Source: Actinomycetes bacterium
GTDB lineage: Bacteria; Actinomycetota; Actinomycetes; Actinomycetales; Microbacteriaceae
Assembly (NCBI GenBank): GCA_023457615.1
Contig: JAEWKY010000268.1
Location: 1-44,742, forward strand
Direction of reading: 5' to 3'
DNA length: 44,742 bases
The position numbers and the translations under genes are program-made. This document shows positions 1 through 8,076 of this stretch, in pieces. The notes under the pieces are model-generated. The model ran no database searches, had not been told where the DNA came from, and saw only the letters and a list, made by a program, of their open reading frames with translations. Positions within the stretch are counted from its first letter, which is position 1. Each line of letters begins with the position of its first letter.

Positions 1-264
1 CTCCGCGACCGCGGCGTCCGCGGGCGCGTCGAGCTCGAACGTCACGAGCGGGGCGCCGACGTCGACGGTGTCGCCCGCGGCGGCGTGCAGCTCGGCGATC
101 GTGCCCGCGAACGGCGAGGGCAGCTCGACGAGCGCCTTCGCGGTCTCGACCTCGGCGATCACCTGGTTGAGCTCGACCGTGTCGCCGACCGCGACCCGCC
201 ACGCGACGAGGTCGGACTCGGTCAGCCCCTCGCCGAGGTCGGGCAGCTGGAACTCGCGCTTCAC
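1..264 (-). CDS. 2-oxoacid dehydrogenase E2 (dihydrolipoamide acyltransferase), N-terminal part
   Basis: First 88 codons of the acyltransferase core subunit; the rest lies beyond the left edge. The visible part is a biotinyl/lipoyl domain with the lipoylated lysine in ETAKALVEL (about residue 43) after DLGEGLTE. The lipoyl arm shuttles acyl groups from E1 to CoA. The start is GTG at 264-262, overlapping the TGA of the E1beta gene as GTGA, so the two are probably translationally coupled. The subunit should need lipoylation, which connects it functionally to the lipoate ligase gene at 23526. Whether it is the branched-chain or the pyruvate form cannot be told from this fragment. Confidence 0.9.
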   Translation of the reverse strand, partial: MKREFQLPDLGEGLTESDLVAWRVAVGDTVELNQVIAEVETAKALVELPSPFAGTIAELHAAAGDTVDVGAPLVTFELDAPADAAVAE

Positions 265-1262
265 GAGACCTCCACCGAGGCGCGTCCGAGCGCGCGATCG
301 ACGCCCTCGAGGAGGCGGTCGAGGTCGGGCAGGTGGTGCGACTCGACGCGCGCCGGCGGGTACGGGATGTCGTGGCCGGTCACGCGCACGGGTGCGGTCT
401 CGAGGTAGGCGAAGCACCGCTCCGTGATCGCCGCCGCGAGCTCCGCGCCGAGCCCGACGCTGCGCGGAGCCTCGTGCGCGATCACGACGCGGCCCGTGCG
501 GCGCACCGACGCGGCGACGGTGTCGAGGTCGATCGGCGAGAGCGAGCGCAGGTCGATGACCTCGACGCCCGTGCCCTCGTCCGCGGCGACCGCGGCGGCA
601 TCCAGGGCGGTGGTCACGAGCGCGCCGTAGGTGACGAGGGTCACGTCGTCGCCCATCGTGAGCACGCGCGCCCCCGCGAGCGGCGGGGCGTCGGCGAGAT
701 CGGTCTCGAGGTCGACGTCGCCCTTCACGTGGTAGCGGCGCTTGGGCTCGAAGAAGATCACCGGGTCGTCGCTCGCGATCGACTGCCGCAGCATCGTGTA
801 CGCGTCCTGGGGGTTCGACACCGTGACGACGCGCAGACCCGGGGTGTGCGCGAAGTACGCCTCGGGCGACTCGGAGTGGTGCTCGGCCGCGCCGATCCCC
901 CCGCCGACGGGGATGCGGATCGTGAGCGGCAGCCCGACGGCGCCGCGCGTGCGCGACCGCATCCGCGCCAGTTGCGACACGATCTGGTCGAAGGCGGGGA
1001 AGACGAAGCCGTCGAACTGGATCTCGCAGACCGGGCGGTAGCCGCGCATCGCGAGGCCGATCGCCGTGCCGATGATCGCCGACTCGGCGAGCGGGGTGTC
1101 GAGCACGCGGTCGGCGCCGAAGTCGCGCTGCAGGCCGTCGGTGATGCGGTAGACCCCGCCGAGGGTGCCGACGTCCTCGCCCATCACCATGACGCGCGGG
1201 TCGTCGGCGAGGCTGCGACGGAGGGCGGCGTTGAGCGAGGCGCCGAGGGTGAGCGTCGTCAT
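261..1262 (-). CDS. bkdB: 2-oxoacid dehydrogenase E1 component, beta subunit
   Basis: A 333-residue transketolase-like subunit of the usual E1beta length. It shows the TPP-side glutamate in DTPLAESAIIG (about residue 60), the pyrimidine-binding region HHSESPEAYF (about 130-140), and the C-terminal transketolase domain with EAPRSVGLGAE. With E1alpha it decarboxylates a 2-oxoacid and transfers the acyl group to lipoyl-E2. The ATG overlaps the stop of E1alpha as ATGA, and its own stop overlaps the E2 start, so all three are coupled. The branched-chain assignment rests on the two-subunit E1 plus the adjacent Lrp-type regulator; a pyruvate dehydrogenase is possible. Confidence 0.9.
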   Translation of the reverse strand: MTTLTLGASLNAALRRSLADDPRVMVMGEDVGTLGGVYRITDGLQRDFGADRVLDTPLAESAIIGTAIGLAMRGYRPVCEIQFDGFVFPAFDQIVSQLARMRSRTRGAVGLPLTIRIPVGGGIGAAEHHSESPEAYFAHTPGLRVVTVSNPQDAYTMLRQSIASDDPVIFFEPKRRYHVKGDVDLETDLADAPPLAGARVLTMGDDVTLVTYGALVTTALDAAAVAADEGTGVEVIDLRSLSPIDLDTVAASVRRTGRVVIAHEAPRSVGLGAELAAAITERCFAYLETAPVRVTGHDIPYPPARVESHHLPDLDRLLEGVDRALGRASVEVS

Positions 1263-2335
1263 GAGGTGAACCCCCGGAGGTAGTCGGCGTACTCGGCGCG
1301 CTGGCGGTCGAGCTCGGCGTGCGGACCGGCGTAGACGTGGTCGAAGATCGACAGCGGCTCGGGGTCTGCGATCGCCAGGCAGCCCGCGCGCAGCTCCGCG
1401 GCGGCCTCGGCCGCCTCCTCCTGCACCGCGGCCTCCTCGGCGTCGTCGAGCACTCCCGCGTCGCGCAGGTGGGTCGCGAGGCGCGCGAGGGGGTCGCGGT
1501 CGCGCCACGAGGCGAGCTCGGCGGCGTCCCGGTAGCGCGTCGGGTCGTCGGCGGTCGTGTGCGGGCCCATCCGGTAGGTCACGGCCTCGACGAACATCGG
1601 GCCCTCGCCGGCCCGGATGCGCGCGAGCGCCGCACGGGTCGCGGCGAGCACCGCGAGCACGTCGTTGCCGTCGACACGGATCGCCGGGATGCCGAAGCCG
1701 CTCGCGCGGTCGGCGATCGGCACCGTCGACTGGAGTCCGACGGGCTCGGAGATCGCCCACTGGTTGTTCTGGCAGAAGAAGAGCACGGGAGCGCGGAACG
1801 ACGCCGCGAAGACGAGGGCCTCGGAGACGTCGCCCTCGCTCGTCGCGCCGTCGCCGAAGTAGGTGATCGCGGCGGCGTCCGAGCCGTCCTGGCGGATGCC
1901 CATCGCGTAGCCCGTGGCGTGCAGCGACTGAGCGCCGATGATGACCTGGGGCGTCGCCATCCCGTGCTCGTAGGGGTCCCAGCCGGAGAGGGCCGCGCCG
2001 CGCCACGTGCGCACGAGGTCCTGCAGGCTCACCCCGCGCACCCAGGCGACGGCGTGCTCGCGGTAGCTGGAGAAGACGAAGTCGTCGTCGCGGAGGGCTC
2101 GGGCCGATCCGATCTGCGCCGCCTCCTGCCCGAGCAGCGGCGGCCACAGCGCGAGCTCGCCCTGCCGCTGGAGCGCGGTGGCCTCGGCGTCGAGCCGCCG
2201 CACGACGACGAGGTCGCGGTACAGGTCGCGCAGCTCGCCGGAGGTCAGGGCGGCGACGAACGGGTCGTACTCGGGCGACGCGATCCGCTGCCCGTGCTCG
2301 TCGAGGAGCCGGAGGGTCTGCGTCGTCGTCGACAT
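1259..2335 (-). CDS. bkdA: 2-oxoacid dehydrogenase E1 component, alpha subunit
   Basis: A 358-residue thiamine-diphosphate-dependent subunit. The TPP/Mg motif is visible as GDGATSEGD followed about 25 residues later by QNNQWAIS. The phosphorylation-loop region YRMGPHTTADDPTRYR is also typical of E1alpha. It opens the E1alpha-E1beta-E2 operon. I chose the ATG at 2335: a TACGGT box (2342-2347, minus strand) sits exactly 6 nt upstream, arguing for a leaderless mRNA, and the longer in-frame extension is not family-like. The gene is divergent from an Lrp/AsnC regulator with a candidate operator between them. Confidence 0.91.
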   Translation of the reverse strand: MSTTTQTLRLLDEHGQRIASPEYDPFVAALTSGELRDLYRDLVVVRRLDAEATALQRQGELALWPPLLGQEAAQIGSARALRDDDFVFSSYREHAVAWVRGVSLQDLVRTWRGAALSGWDPYEHGMATPQVIIGAQSLHATGYAMGIRQDGSDAAAITYFGDGATSEGDVSEALVFAASFRAPVLFFCQNNQWAISEPVGLQSTVPIADRASGFGIPAIRVDGNDVLAVLAATRAALARIRAGEGPMFVEAVTYRMGPHTTADDPTRYRDAAELASWRDRDPLARLATHLRDAGVLDDAEEAAVQEEAAEAAAELRAGCLAIADPEPLSIFDHVYAGPHAELDRQRAEYADYLRGFTS

Positions 2336-2381
2336 GCCCGTACCGTAGGCACAGATCACCACATCGCCCAAGCACCCTGGA

Positions 2382-2403
2382 TTGGAGCGTGCATTCTGCT
2401 CAA
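2382..2403. promoter_or_regulatory. Candidate Lrp-type operator between bkdA and its regulator
   Basis: Imperfect inverted repeat: TTGGAGC (2382-2388) and GCTCAA (2398-2403), arms separated by 9 nt, with one extra base in the left arm. It lies in the 103-bp divergent gap, upstream of both start codons. Lrp/AsnC regulators bind sites of this size. The assignment is positional inference. Confidence 0.45.
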
Positions 2404-2438
2404 TAGAAGCCGCATGCGAGGGTGCTAATCTGCGCAAC

Positions 2439-2927
2439 ATGCCCCGGTTCGATCCCGTCGACCTCGACCTGCTCCGCGCGCTCGCCGACGACCCGCGCGC
2501 CTCCTACGTCGCGCTCGCGGACCGCCTGGGCCTGTCGCGCAACACCGTGCAGGCGCGCATGCAGCAGCTCGAAGCCCGCGGGGCGTTCCTGTCGTTCGAC
2601 CGCCGCATCGACCCCCACGGCCTCGGCTACCCGCTGACGGCGTTCATCACCGTCGTCGTACGGCAGCGCGAGCTCGCCCGCATCGCCGAGGAGATGGCGG
2701 CGATCCCCGAGGTCGTGCAGGCGCACGGCATGAGCGGACCCTCCGACCTGCTCGCGATCGTGCTCTGCCGCGACACCGACGACCTCTTCCGCATCGACGC
2801 CCAGCTGCTCGCGATCGAGGGCGTCGTACGCACCGAGACGGCGCTCTCGATGGGGGAGCTCATCCCCTATCGCGTGCAGCCGCTCGTCGCCCAGGTGCGG
2901 CGCGAGCGAGGACGGCCGGAGGCCTGA
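2439..2927 (+). CDS. Lrp/AsnC family transcriptional regulator (probable bkd regulator)
   Basis: A 162-residue protein of standard Lrp/AsnC length. The N-terminal winged helix-turn-helix covers about residues 5-55 (LDLLRALADDPRASYVALAD, LSRNTVQARM). The C-terminal RAM ligand-binding domain covers about 65-140, with GLGYPLTAFITV. It is divergent from the 2-oxoacid dehydrogenase operon, so it probably senses a branched-chain amino acid or 2-oxoacid and controls that operon. The chosen ATG has a TAATCT box (2426-2431) 7 nt upstream, consistent with leaderless translation; the in-frame upstream extension runs through the promoter and was excluded. Confidence 0.88.
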   Translation: MPRFDPVDLDLLRALADDPRASYVALADRLGLSRNTVQARMQQLEARGAFLSFDRRIDPHGLGYPLTAFITVVVRQRELARIAEEMAAIPEVVQAHGMSGPSDLLAIVLCRDTDDLFRIDAQLLAIEGVVRTETALSMGELIPYRVQPLVAQVRRERGRPEA

Positions 2928-2980
2928 TCCGGGGGTCAGCCCCAGGGCGACGTCCCTCCGACGCTGATTGGCTGGGACGC

Positions 2981-3706
2981 ATGAAGCCCCGCTACCTCGT
3001 CCTCGGCGCCGCCGCCGTGCTCGCCGCCGCCTCTCTCACCGGCTGTGCGCGCATCGTGCCGACCGGCCCGATGTCCTCCGAGTCGCCCGAGATCGACGGT
3101 GTCACGGCGGTCGAGCTCAACACGGCCGGCGACCTGACGATCACGCAGGGCGAGCCCGCGCTCACGATCCACGCGCGCGAAGGCGTGCTCGACATCCTCA
3201 CCGCCGACGTCGTCGACGGTGTGCTGAAGCTCGACCGTCGCCCCGGGCCGCTGCCCGTCAACTTCGGCGACGGCGACGTGCGCTACGAGCTCAGCCTGCC
3301 CTCGCTCGACGCGATCGAGGTGCACGGGGCCGGCGATGTGGACGCGGAGGTCGCCACCTCGTCCGGCGGCGAGCTGCGCATCGTGGTGACCGGTGCGGGC
3401 GACGTCGACGTCGACGGCATCGACGCCGAGACGGTGTCGATCAGCATCTCGGGCGTCGGCGACGTGGAGGTCTCGGGCGCCGCGCGGTCGCTCGCCGTCG
3501 CGATCGACGGCACCGGCGAGGTGGATGCCGACAACCTCGAGGTGGTGGACGCCGAGGTCGAGATCAGCGGCACGGGCGACGCGCACGTCTTCGCGAGCGG
3601 CACCCTGCGCGCCGACGTCTCGGGTCTCGGCACGGTGTACTACCGCGGCGGACCCGAGGTCGACGCCGACGTGTCGGGCCTCGGCGAGGTCGTCGAGGAC
3701 GAGTGA
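2981..3706 (+). CDS. DUF2807 (GIN domain) lipoprotein
   Basis: A 241-residue predicted lipoprotein. The signal peptide ends in the lipobox LTGC (cysteine at about residue 22). The mature part resembles the DUF2807 'putative auto-transporter adhesin head GIN' family. From about residue 100 there is a periodic run of short strands carrying GAGD, GVGD, GTGE, GTGD and GLG motifs, as expected of a right-handed beta-solenoid. The protein is strongly acidic. Function in actinobacteria is not established; a surface-exposed structural or ligand-binding role is likely. There is no obvious Shine-Dalgarno sequence before the ATG. The stop is followed by the dispersed palindromic repeat at 3716. Confidence 0.78.
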   Translation: MKPRYLVLGAAAVLAAASLTGCARIVPTGPMSSESPEIDGVTAVELNTAGDLTITQGEPALTIHAREGVLDILTADVVDGVLKLDRRPGPLPVNFGDGDVRYELSLPSLDAIEVHGAGDVDAEVATSSGGELRIVVTGAGDVDVDGIDAETVSISISGVGDVEVSGAARSLAVAIDGTGEVDADNLEVVDAEVEISGTGDAHVFASGTLRADVSGLGTVYYRGGPEVDADVSGLGEVVEDE

Positions 3707-3715
3707 CCCCGCCCG

Positions 3716-3773
3716 CCGCGGGTCGAGTGCCGCGCGCAGCGCGGTGTATCGAGACCGGGCACTCAACCCGCGG
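3716..3773. repeat. Dispersed palindromic intergenic repeat, copy A
   Basis: One complete unit (left arm CCGCGGGTCGAGTGC, inner hairpin CCGCGC-GCA-GCGCGG, right end GTGTATCGAGACC) followed directly by an inverted copy of the outer arm, GCACTCAACCCGCGG (3759-3773). It sits between convergent genes. The right arm supplies the stop codon of the minus-strand gene 3763-4527. There is no T-run, so it is not a classical intrinsic terminator, though it could still end transcription from both sides. Confidence 0.85.
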
Positions 3774-4527
3774 GGGCGTCGTCCGAGAGGTCGATGGGCT
3801 CGAGGGCGTAGCCGGCGGTGTACTTGCGCTTCGGGTCGAGCTCGTCGATGAGCGCGACGAGGGCGCGCTGGATGTCGGCGAGCCGCCGCACCTCGCCCTT
3901 CGAGACGAGCGCCATCCCCGCGTCGATCGAGGTGAACCACGCGCGGAACTCCTCGTCGTGGCGGTAGCGCTTCACGAACGCCGCGTAGCCCGACACGTGC
4001 GGGATGCGCACCGCCGTCTCGGGGATCGTCTCCCACGTGAGCATGAGCTCGCCGATCGCCCGCTGCTCGGTCGTGAAGAACAGGAAGCCCTCCGAGTCCT
4101 CGCTCCGGCGCAGCACCTTGAGCACGTCGTCGATGAGCCGCTGCACCGCGATGTCGCGACCGCCCTCGCCGCTCGAGGAGAGCACCGCCTGGCGGCGCGC
4201 CTCGATCCAGCCGAAGTAGTGCGCGAACAGGAAGGCGGTCGAGGCGGTCGCGTAGTCTCCGTGGCTCTCGTAGCGCCTCTGCATCCCGATCCAGCCGGTC
4301 TCGACGATGTTGAAGATGCGCGACTGCAGCTCGGCGGCCGACTGCGCGAGCGGCTCGTACACGCGCTCGGCGGCCTTGAGCGCGGACTGCTCCTCCTGCC
4401 GGGCCTCGCGCTCGGCATCCAGCTCGTGGCTGAGCCGCTGGGTGCGCACCGAGAAGAGCCCCGTCACGACGACGCTCGCGACGCTCAGCAGCAGCGCGAC
4501 GATCGTGAGGACCGACTGCGAATCCAT
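3763..4527 (-). CDS. Uncharacterised membrane-anchored coiled-coil protein
   Basis: A 254-residue protein I do not recognise. Residues about 5-27 (SVLTIVALLLSVASVVVTGLF) form one membrane segment with the N-terminus short. A charged, helix-prone stretch follows (about 30-60, RLSHELDAEREARQEEQSALKAAE), likely coiled coil. The rest is a mostly alpha-helical soluble domain rich in aromatic residues. The last codons GCG GGT TGA come from the arm of repeat A, so the C-terminus ends in AG. The gap to the next gene upstream is small and no operon is evident. Confidence 0.68.
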   Translation of the reverse strand: MDSQSVLTIVALLLSVASVVVTGLFSVRTQRLSHELDAEREARQEEQSALKAAERVYEPLAQSAAELQSRIFNIVETGWIGMQRRYESHGDYATASTAFLFAHYFGWIEARRQAVLSSSGEGGRDIAVQRLIDDVLKVLRRSEDSEGFLFFTTEQRAIGELMLTWETIPETAVRIPHVSGYAAFVKRYRHDEEFRAWFTSIDAGMALVSKGEVRRLADIQRALVALIDELDPKRKYTAGYALEPIDLSDDAPAG

Positions 4528-4548
4528 GGGGAAACCCTAGGGGTCGCC

Positions 4549-5376
4549 TCAGTCGACGACGACCTCCGCGACACGCTCGAGGTAGCCGAGGTCGTGGTGG
4601 TCGAGGAACTGCAGATACAGCCTGTCGACGCCGAGGTCGCGGGCGTGGGCGACCTTCGCGGCGACCTCCGGCAGCGGGATGCCCCGGCCGAGCGACTTCA
4701 CGACCGAGTAGCGCAGGTCCTGCGGGTCGCGTCCCTCGGCTTCCGCGGCGGCGCGCACGGCGGCGAACTGCGCGGCCGCGACCGACGGCTCGCGGTCGAA
4801 GAAGTTGTACTCGGTCGCGAATCGCGCGGCGAGCGACGGCGTCTTGGCCGGCCCGCCGCCCCCGACGATGATCGGCACGCGCGTCTGCACGGGCTTCGGG
4901 ATCGCTGGCGCCGCCTCGAGCCGGTAGTGCTCGCCCGCGAAGTCGAACGGCCCGTCCGCGGCCCAGAGCCCGGTGATGACGGCCAGCTGCTCCTCGAGCG
5001 GCCCGAAGCGCCTCGCCGGGAACGGGATGCCGTACGCCGTGTGCTCCGCCTCGTTCCAGCCCGCGCCGAGGCCCAGTTCGACCCGCCCGTCCGACATCGC
5101 GTCGACGTTGGCGACCTGGATGGCGAGCACCGCGGGGTGCCGGAAGGTCGCCGACGACACGAGGGTGCCGAGCCGGATGCGCGTCGTCTCGCGCGCGAGC
5201 CCGGCCAGGATCGTCCACGAGTCGCTCGGCCCGGGCATCCCGTCGCCCGCGAAGGCGAGGTAATGATCGGACCGGAAGAAGCCGTGGAAGCCGAGCTCCT
5301 CGGTCGCGCGCGCGAACGCGAGCTGGTCGTCGTAGGTCGCGCCGTTCTGCGGCTCGATGAACGTGCAGATCTCCAC
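4549..5376 (-). CDS. LLM class (luciferase-like) flavin/F420-dependent oxidoreductase
   Basis: A TIM-barrel luciferase-like protein of about 275 residues. Family motifs are FFRSDHYL (about 37-44), RLGTLVSSATFRHP (about 70-83), GRVELGLGAGWNEAEH (about 98-113) and the phosphate-binding VPIIVGGGG (about 170). Such actinobacterial enzymes usually use F420 or FMN; the substrate is unknown. The start is uncertain. An ATG at 5385 lies directly against the GGGGGAGG ribosome site with no spacer, whereas the GTG at 5376 has a 9-nt spacer, so I prefer the GTG. The gene is divergent from the haem-binding lipoprotein gene and shares the iron-box region. Confidence 0.85.
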   Translation of the reverse strand: MEICTFIEPQNGATYDDQLAFARATEELGFHGFFRSDHYLAFAGDGMPGPSDSWTILAGLARETTRIRLGTLVSSATFRHPAVLAIQVANVDAMSDGRVELGLGAGWNEAEHTAYGIPFPARRFGPLEEQLAVITGLWAADGPFDFAGEHYRLEAAPAIPKPVQTRVPIIVGGGGPAKTPSLAARFATEYNFFDREPSVAAAQFAAVRAAAEAEGRDPQDLRYSVVKSLGRGIPLPEVAAKVAHARDLGVDRLYLQFLDHHDLGYLERVAEVVVD

Positions 5377-5408
5377 GGCATCCATCCTCCCCCGTTCGCG
5401 CGGCCGGG

Positions 5409-5429
5409 TTTGTAAGGCGAGCCTTACCT
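5409..5429. promoter_or_regulatory. Iron box (DtxR/IdeR-type operator) with hmuT promoter
   Basis: GTAAGGC-GA-GCCTTAC is a perfect 7-bp-arm inverted repeat (5412-5427) whose wider sequence resembles the actinobacterial DtxR/IdeR box (AGGTnAGGCTnnCCT type). It overlaps a good promoter: -35 TTGTAA (5410-5415), 17-nt spacer, -10 TAGGCT (5433-5438), then 6 nt to the GTG of the haem-binding protein. Iron-loaded repressor bound here would block RNA polymerase, so the gene should be induced by iron starvation. Confidence 0.8.
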
Positions 5430-5444
5430 GCGTAGGCTCGGGGC

Positions 5445-6539
5445 GTGACCCGACGCGCCCTCGCCGTGCTGGCCGGCGCCCTCCTCGCGGCGCTCGTCGG
5501 CTGCGCCGCCCCGGTGGGACCCGGTGGGGGCACCCCGGAGCCGACGGTGGCCGACGGCCGACCCCTCGCGGAGCTCGACCTCGTCGCCGACCCGCGGGCT
5601 CACGTCGGCGCGAGCAGCGCCGTGCTGGCCTCCGAGGCGATCGAGCCGATCGACGCCGACCCCGCGCAGACGCTGCCGGCGACGGTCGTCTCGCGCGACC
5701 CGGGCGGCGACACCGAGGTCGTCGTCGACGACACCTCGCGCGTGATCGCGCTCGACATGGCGGGCTCGATCGCCGCGACGGTGTGGGGCCTCGGCCTCGG
5801 CGAGACGCTCGTCGGCCGCGACATCTCGACGACGTTCCCGGGCGCCGCCGACCTGCCCGTCGTCACGAGCGGCGGCCACGCGATCGACGCCGAGAGCATC
5901 CTCGTGCAACGGCCGACCCTGATCGTCACCGACGGCAGCATCGGGCCGCGCGACGTGCTCGTGCAGCTGCGCGAGGCGGGCGTGACCGTCGTCTTCGTCG
6001 ACAACGACCCGTCGTTCGACGGCGCCGCCCAGCTCGCGCGCGACGTCGCCGCGGCGCTCGGGGTGACCGGCAGCGGCGAGCTGCTCGCCGAGCGCATCAC
6101 CGCCGACGTGGAGGCGAAGATCGCCGAGATCGCCGCCGTCGCGCCGACCGCGGCGTCGGACCGGGTGCGGATGATCTTCCTCTACCTGCGCGGCGGCTCG
6201 GGCATCTACTACCTCTTCGGCGAGGAGTCGGGCACCGACGACCTCATCCGGGGCCTCGCCGGGGTGGATGTCGCGGGCGAGATCGGCTGGACGGGGCTGC
6301 AGCCGATGACCGACGAGGCGATCATCGCGGCGAATCCCGACCTCATCCTCGTCATGACCGACGGCATCGCCTCGGCGGGCGGCGTCGAGGGACTGCTCGC
6401 GGCGAAGCCCGCGATCGCGCTCACCGCGGCGGGGCAGCACGAGCGGTTCGTCGACATGGCGGATGGCGACATCCTCTCCTTCGGCCCGCGCTCCGCCGCG
6501 GTTCTGGATGCTCTCGCCCGCGCGATCTACGCGCCCTAG
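5445..6539 (+). CDS. hmuT: Haem/siderophore ABC transporter substrate-binding lipoprotein (HmuT-like)
   Basis: A 364-residue cluster-A-type (BtuF-like) periplasmic-binding-fold lipoprotein. The signal peptide has lipobox LVGC (cysteine about residue 20). The HmuT-like core starts near residue 100 (VIALDMAGSIAATVWGLGLGETLVGRD) and continues with GHAIDAESILVQRPTLIVTD and IYYLFGEESGTDDLI. The histidine in GHAID and the tyrosines in IYYLFG are candidate haem ligands by analogy with HmuT. Start is GTG, probably leaderless, under an iron box. Its permease and ATPase are not adjacent; the only candidates in the window are at 24580-26381. Confidence 0.83.
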   Translation: MTRRALAVLAGALLAALVGCAAPVGPGGGTPEPTVADGRPLAELDLVADPRAHVGASSAVLASEAIEPIDADPAQTLPATVVSRDPGGDTEVVVDDTSRVIALDMAGSIAATVWGLGLGETLVGRDISTTFPGAADLPVVTSGGHAIDAESILVQRPTLIVTDGSIGPRDVLVQLREAGVTVVFVDNDPSFDGAAQLARDVAAALGVTGSGELLAERITADVEAKIAEIAAVAPTAASDRVRMIFLYLRGGSGIYYLFGEESGTDDLIRGLAGVDVAGEIGWTGLQPMTDEAIIAANPDLILVMTDGIASAGGVEGLLAAKPAIALTAAGQHERFVDMADGDILSFGPRSAAVLDALARAIYAP

Positions 6540-6546
6540 CCCTGCC

Positions 6547-6649
6547 CGTGGGTTGAGTGCCGCGCAGAGCGCGGTGTATCGAAACCCCGCGACGAGTTGC
6601 CCGGGGGCGGTTTCGATACACCCGGCTGCGCCGGGCACTCAACCCGCGG
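6547..6649. repeat. Dispersed palindromic intergenic repeat, copy B (two units head to head)
   Basis: Two units in opposite orientation about 22 bp apart. Unit 1 (6547-6586) runs GGGTTGAGTG, hairpin CCGCGC-AGA-GCGCGG, then GTGTATCGAAACC. Unit 2 (6609-6649) reads on the minus strand GGGTTGAGTG, hairpin CCCGGC-GCA-GCCGGG, then TGTATCGAAACC. The flanks are identical while the stem differs with matched changes on both sides. The whole block lies between convergent hmuT and rhaB, and unit 2 contains the rhaB stop codon. Confidence 0.87.
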
Positions 6650-8069
6650 ACGGCTCGTACCTGCGGGGAGGGAAGGCCTTCGCGACGAGAGCCCGCAGCG
6701 CCTCGAGGTCGCCGGAGACGAACCCCTGCGCGCGGGCCTGCACGAGCACGTTGCCGATCGCCGTGGCCTCGACGGGACCGGCGAGCACGGGCAGCCCGGT
6801 CGCGTCGGCGGTGAGCTGGCAGAGCAGTTCGTTGAGCGACCCGCCGCCGACGAGGTGCACGACGTCGACCCGGTGACCGCTGAGCGCGGCCGCATCCCGG
6901 ATCGACGTCGCGTAGGCGGCGGCGAGCGACTCGAGGATGCTGCGCACGAGCTCCGGACGCGTCGCCGGCACGGGCAGGTCGTGCGCCGTGAGCCACGCCG
7001 CGATCCGCGCGGGCATGTCGCCGGGCGCGAGGAACGTCTCGTCGTCGGCGTCGAAGATCGGCACCTTCGCGGTGACCGAGGCGGCCTGCCCGAGCAGCGC
7101 GGGCAGCGAGATCGACGTGCCGTCGCGCTCCCAGTCGCGGATCGACTCCGTGAGCAGCCACAGCCCCATGACGTTGTGCAGGTAGCGCACGCGTCCGTCG
7201 ACGCCGCCCTCGTTGGTGAAGTTCGCCGCGCGGCTCGCGTCGGAGAGCACGGGCTCCTCGAGCTCGATCCCGACGAGCGACCACGTGCCGCACGACACGT
7301 ACGCGTAGTTCGTGCCCGTGGCGGGGATGGCCACGATCGCCGACGCCGTGTCGTGGGTGCCGACGGCCGTCACGACGGCGGGGGTGTCGCCGATGCCGCG
7401 CACGGCCGACGGGGCGAGCCCGCCGAGCTCGGTGCCGGCATCCACGAGCTCGGGGAAGAGCGCGGCCGGCAGGTCGAGTCGGGAGGCCAGCTCGAGATCC
7501 CAGGCGCCGGTCTCGACCGAGAGCAGCCCCGTCGTCGAGGCGTTGGTGCGCTCGGCGACGGCGCGTCCGGTGAGCCAGTAGGCGAAGAGGTCGGGGATGA
7601 GCAGGAAGGAGTCCGCGATCTCGAGCGTGCCGCCGAGCCTGTCGGCGGTGAGCTGGAACAGGGTGTTGAACGGCAGGTGCTGCAGGCCGTTGCGGCGGTA
7701 CAGCTCCTCGGGCGGCACGCGGGCGTGCACCTCCGCGACCGCGGCGGCGTTGCGTTCGTCGCGGTACGAGTAGGGGGCGTTGACGAGCCGCCCGTTCCGC
7801 AGCAGACCGTAGTCGACGGCCCAGGAGTCGATCCCGATGCTCGCGAGCTGCGGCTCCTGGCGCACCGCGGCGGCGAGCCCCTCGACGAGGTCGCGGTAGA
7901 GCTCGAACGAGCTCCAGTGCAGGCCGTCGAGCGTGCGCACGGGCGAGTTGCGGAAGCGCGCGACGTCGGTGAGCCGCAGCTCGTCGTGTCCGACGTAGCC
8001 GAGCAGCACGCGGCCGCTCGTCGCGCCGAGGTCGACCGCCGCGACGGCGCCGCCGCTCCGGGTCGTCAT
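6639..8069 (-). CDS. rhaB: Rhamnulokinase
   Basis: A 476-residue FGGY-family carbohydrate kinase that phosphorylates L-rhamnulose to L-rhamnulose 1-phosphate. The N-terminal phosphate-binding motif is AAVDLGATSGRVLLG (about 9-23). GIDSWAVDYGLL (about 78-89) is characteristic of RhaB. Later motifs are VGTHDTASA, SCGTWSLVG and the C-terminal VHLVGGGSLNELLCQ. It is last in the rhaI-aldolase/dehydrogenase-rhaB operon, 7 nt after the preceding stop. The last two codons and the stop (GCG GGT TGA) come from repeat B, so the natural C-terminus was probably altered when the repeat arrived. Confidence 0.93.
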   Translation of the reverse strand: MTTRSGGAVAAVDLGATSGRVLLGYVGHDELRLTDVARFRNSPVRTLDGLHWSSFELYRDLVEGLAAAVRQEPQLASIGIDSWAVDYGLLRNGRLVNAPYSYRDERNAAAVAEVHARVPPEELYRRNGLQHLPFNTLFQLTADRLGGTLEIADSFLLIPDLFAYWLTGRAVAERTNASTTGLLSVETGAWDLELASRLDLPAALFPELVDAGTELGGLAPSAVRGIGDTPAVVTAVGTHDTASAIVAIPATGTNYAYVSCGTWSLVGIELEEPVLSDASRAANFTNEGGVDGRVRYLHNVMGLWLLTESIRDWERDGTSISLPALLGQAASVTAKVPIFDADDETFLAPGDMPARIAAWLTAHDLPVPATRPELVRSILESLAAAYATSIRDAAALSGHRVDVVHLVGGGSLNELLCQLTADATGLPVLAGPVEATAIGNVLVQARAQGFVSGDLEALRALVAKAFPPRRYEPSAG

Positions 8070-8076
8070 CTGCGCG

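Noticed and set aside
2936..5533. Very long open frame on the minus strand across several genes
   Set aside because: Low-complexity R/A/G-rich translation with no family features, running antisense to real genes. Such frames are a by-product of high GC at third codon positions; the same holds for many others in the window.
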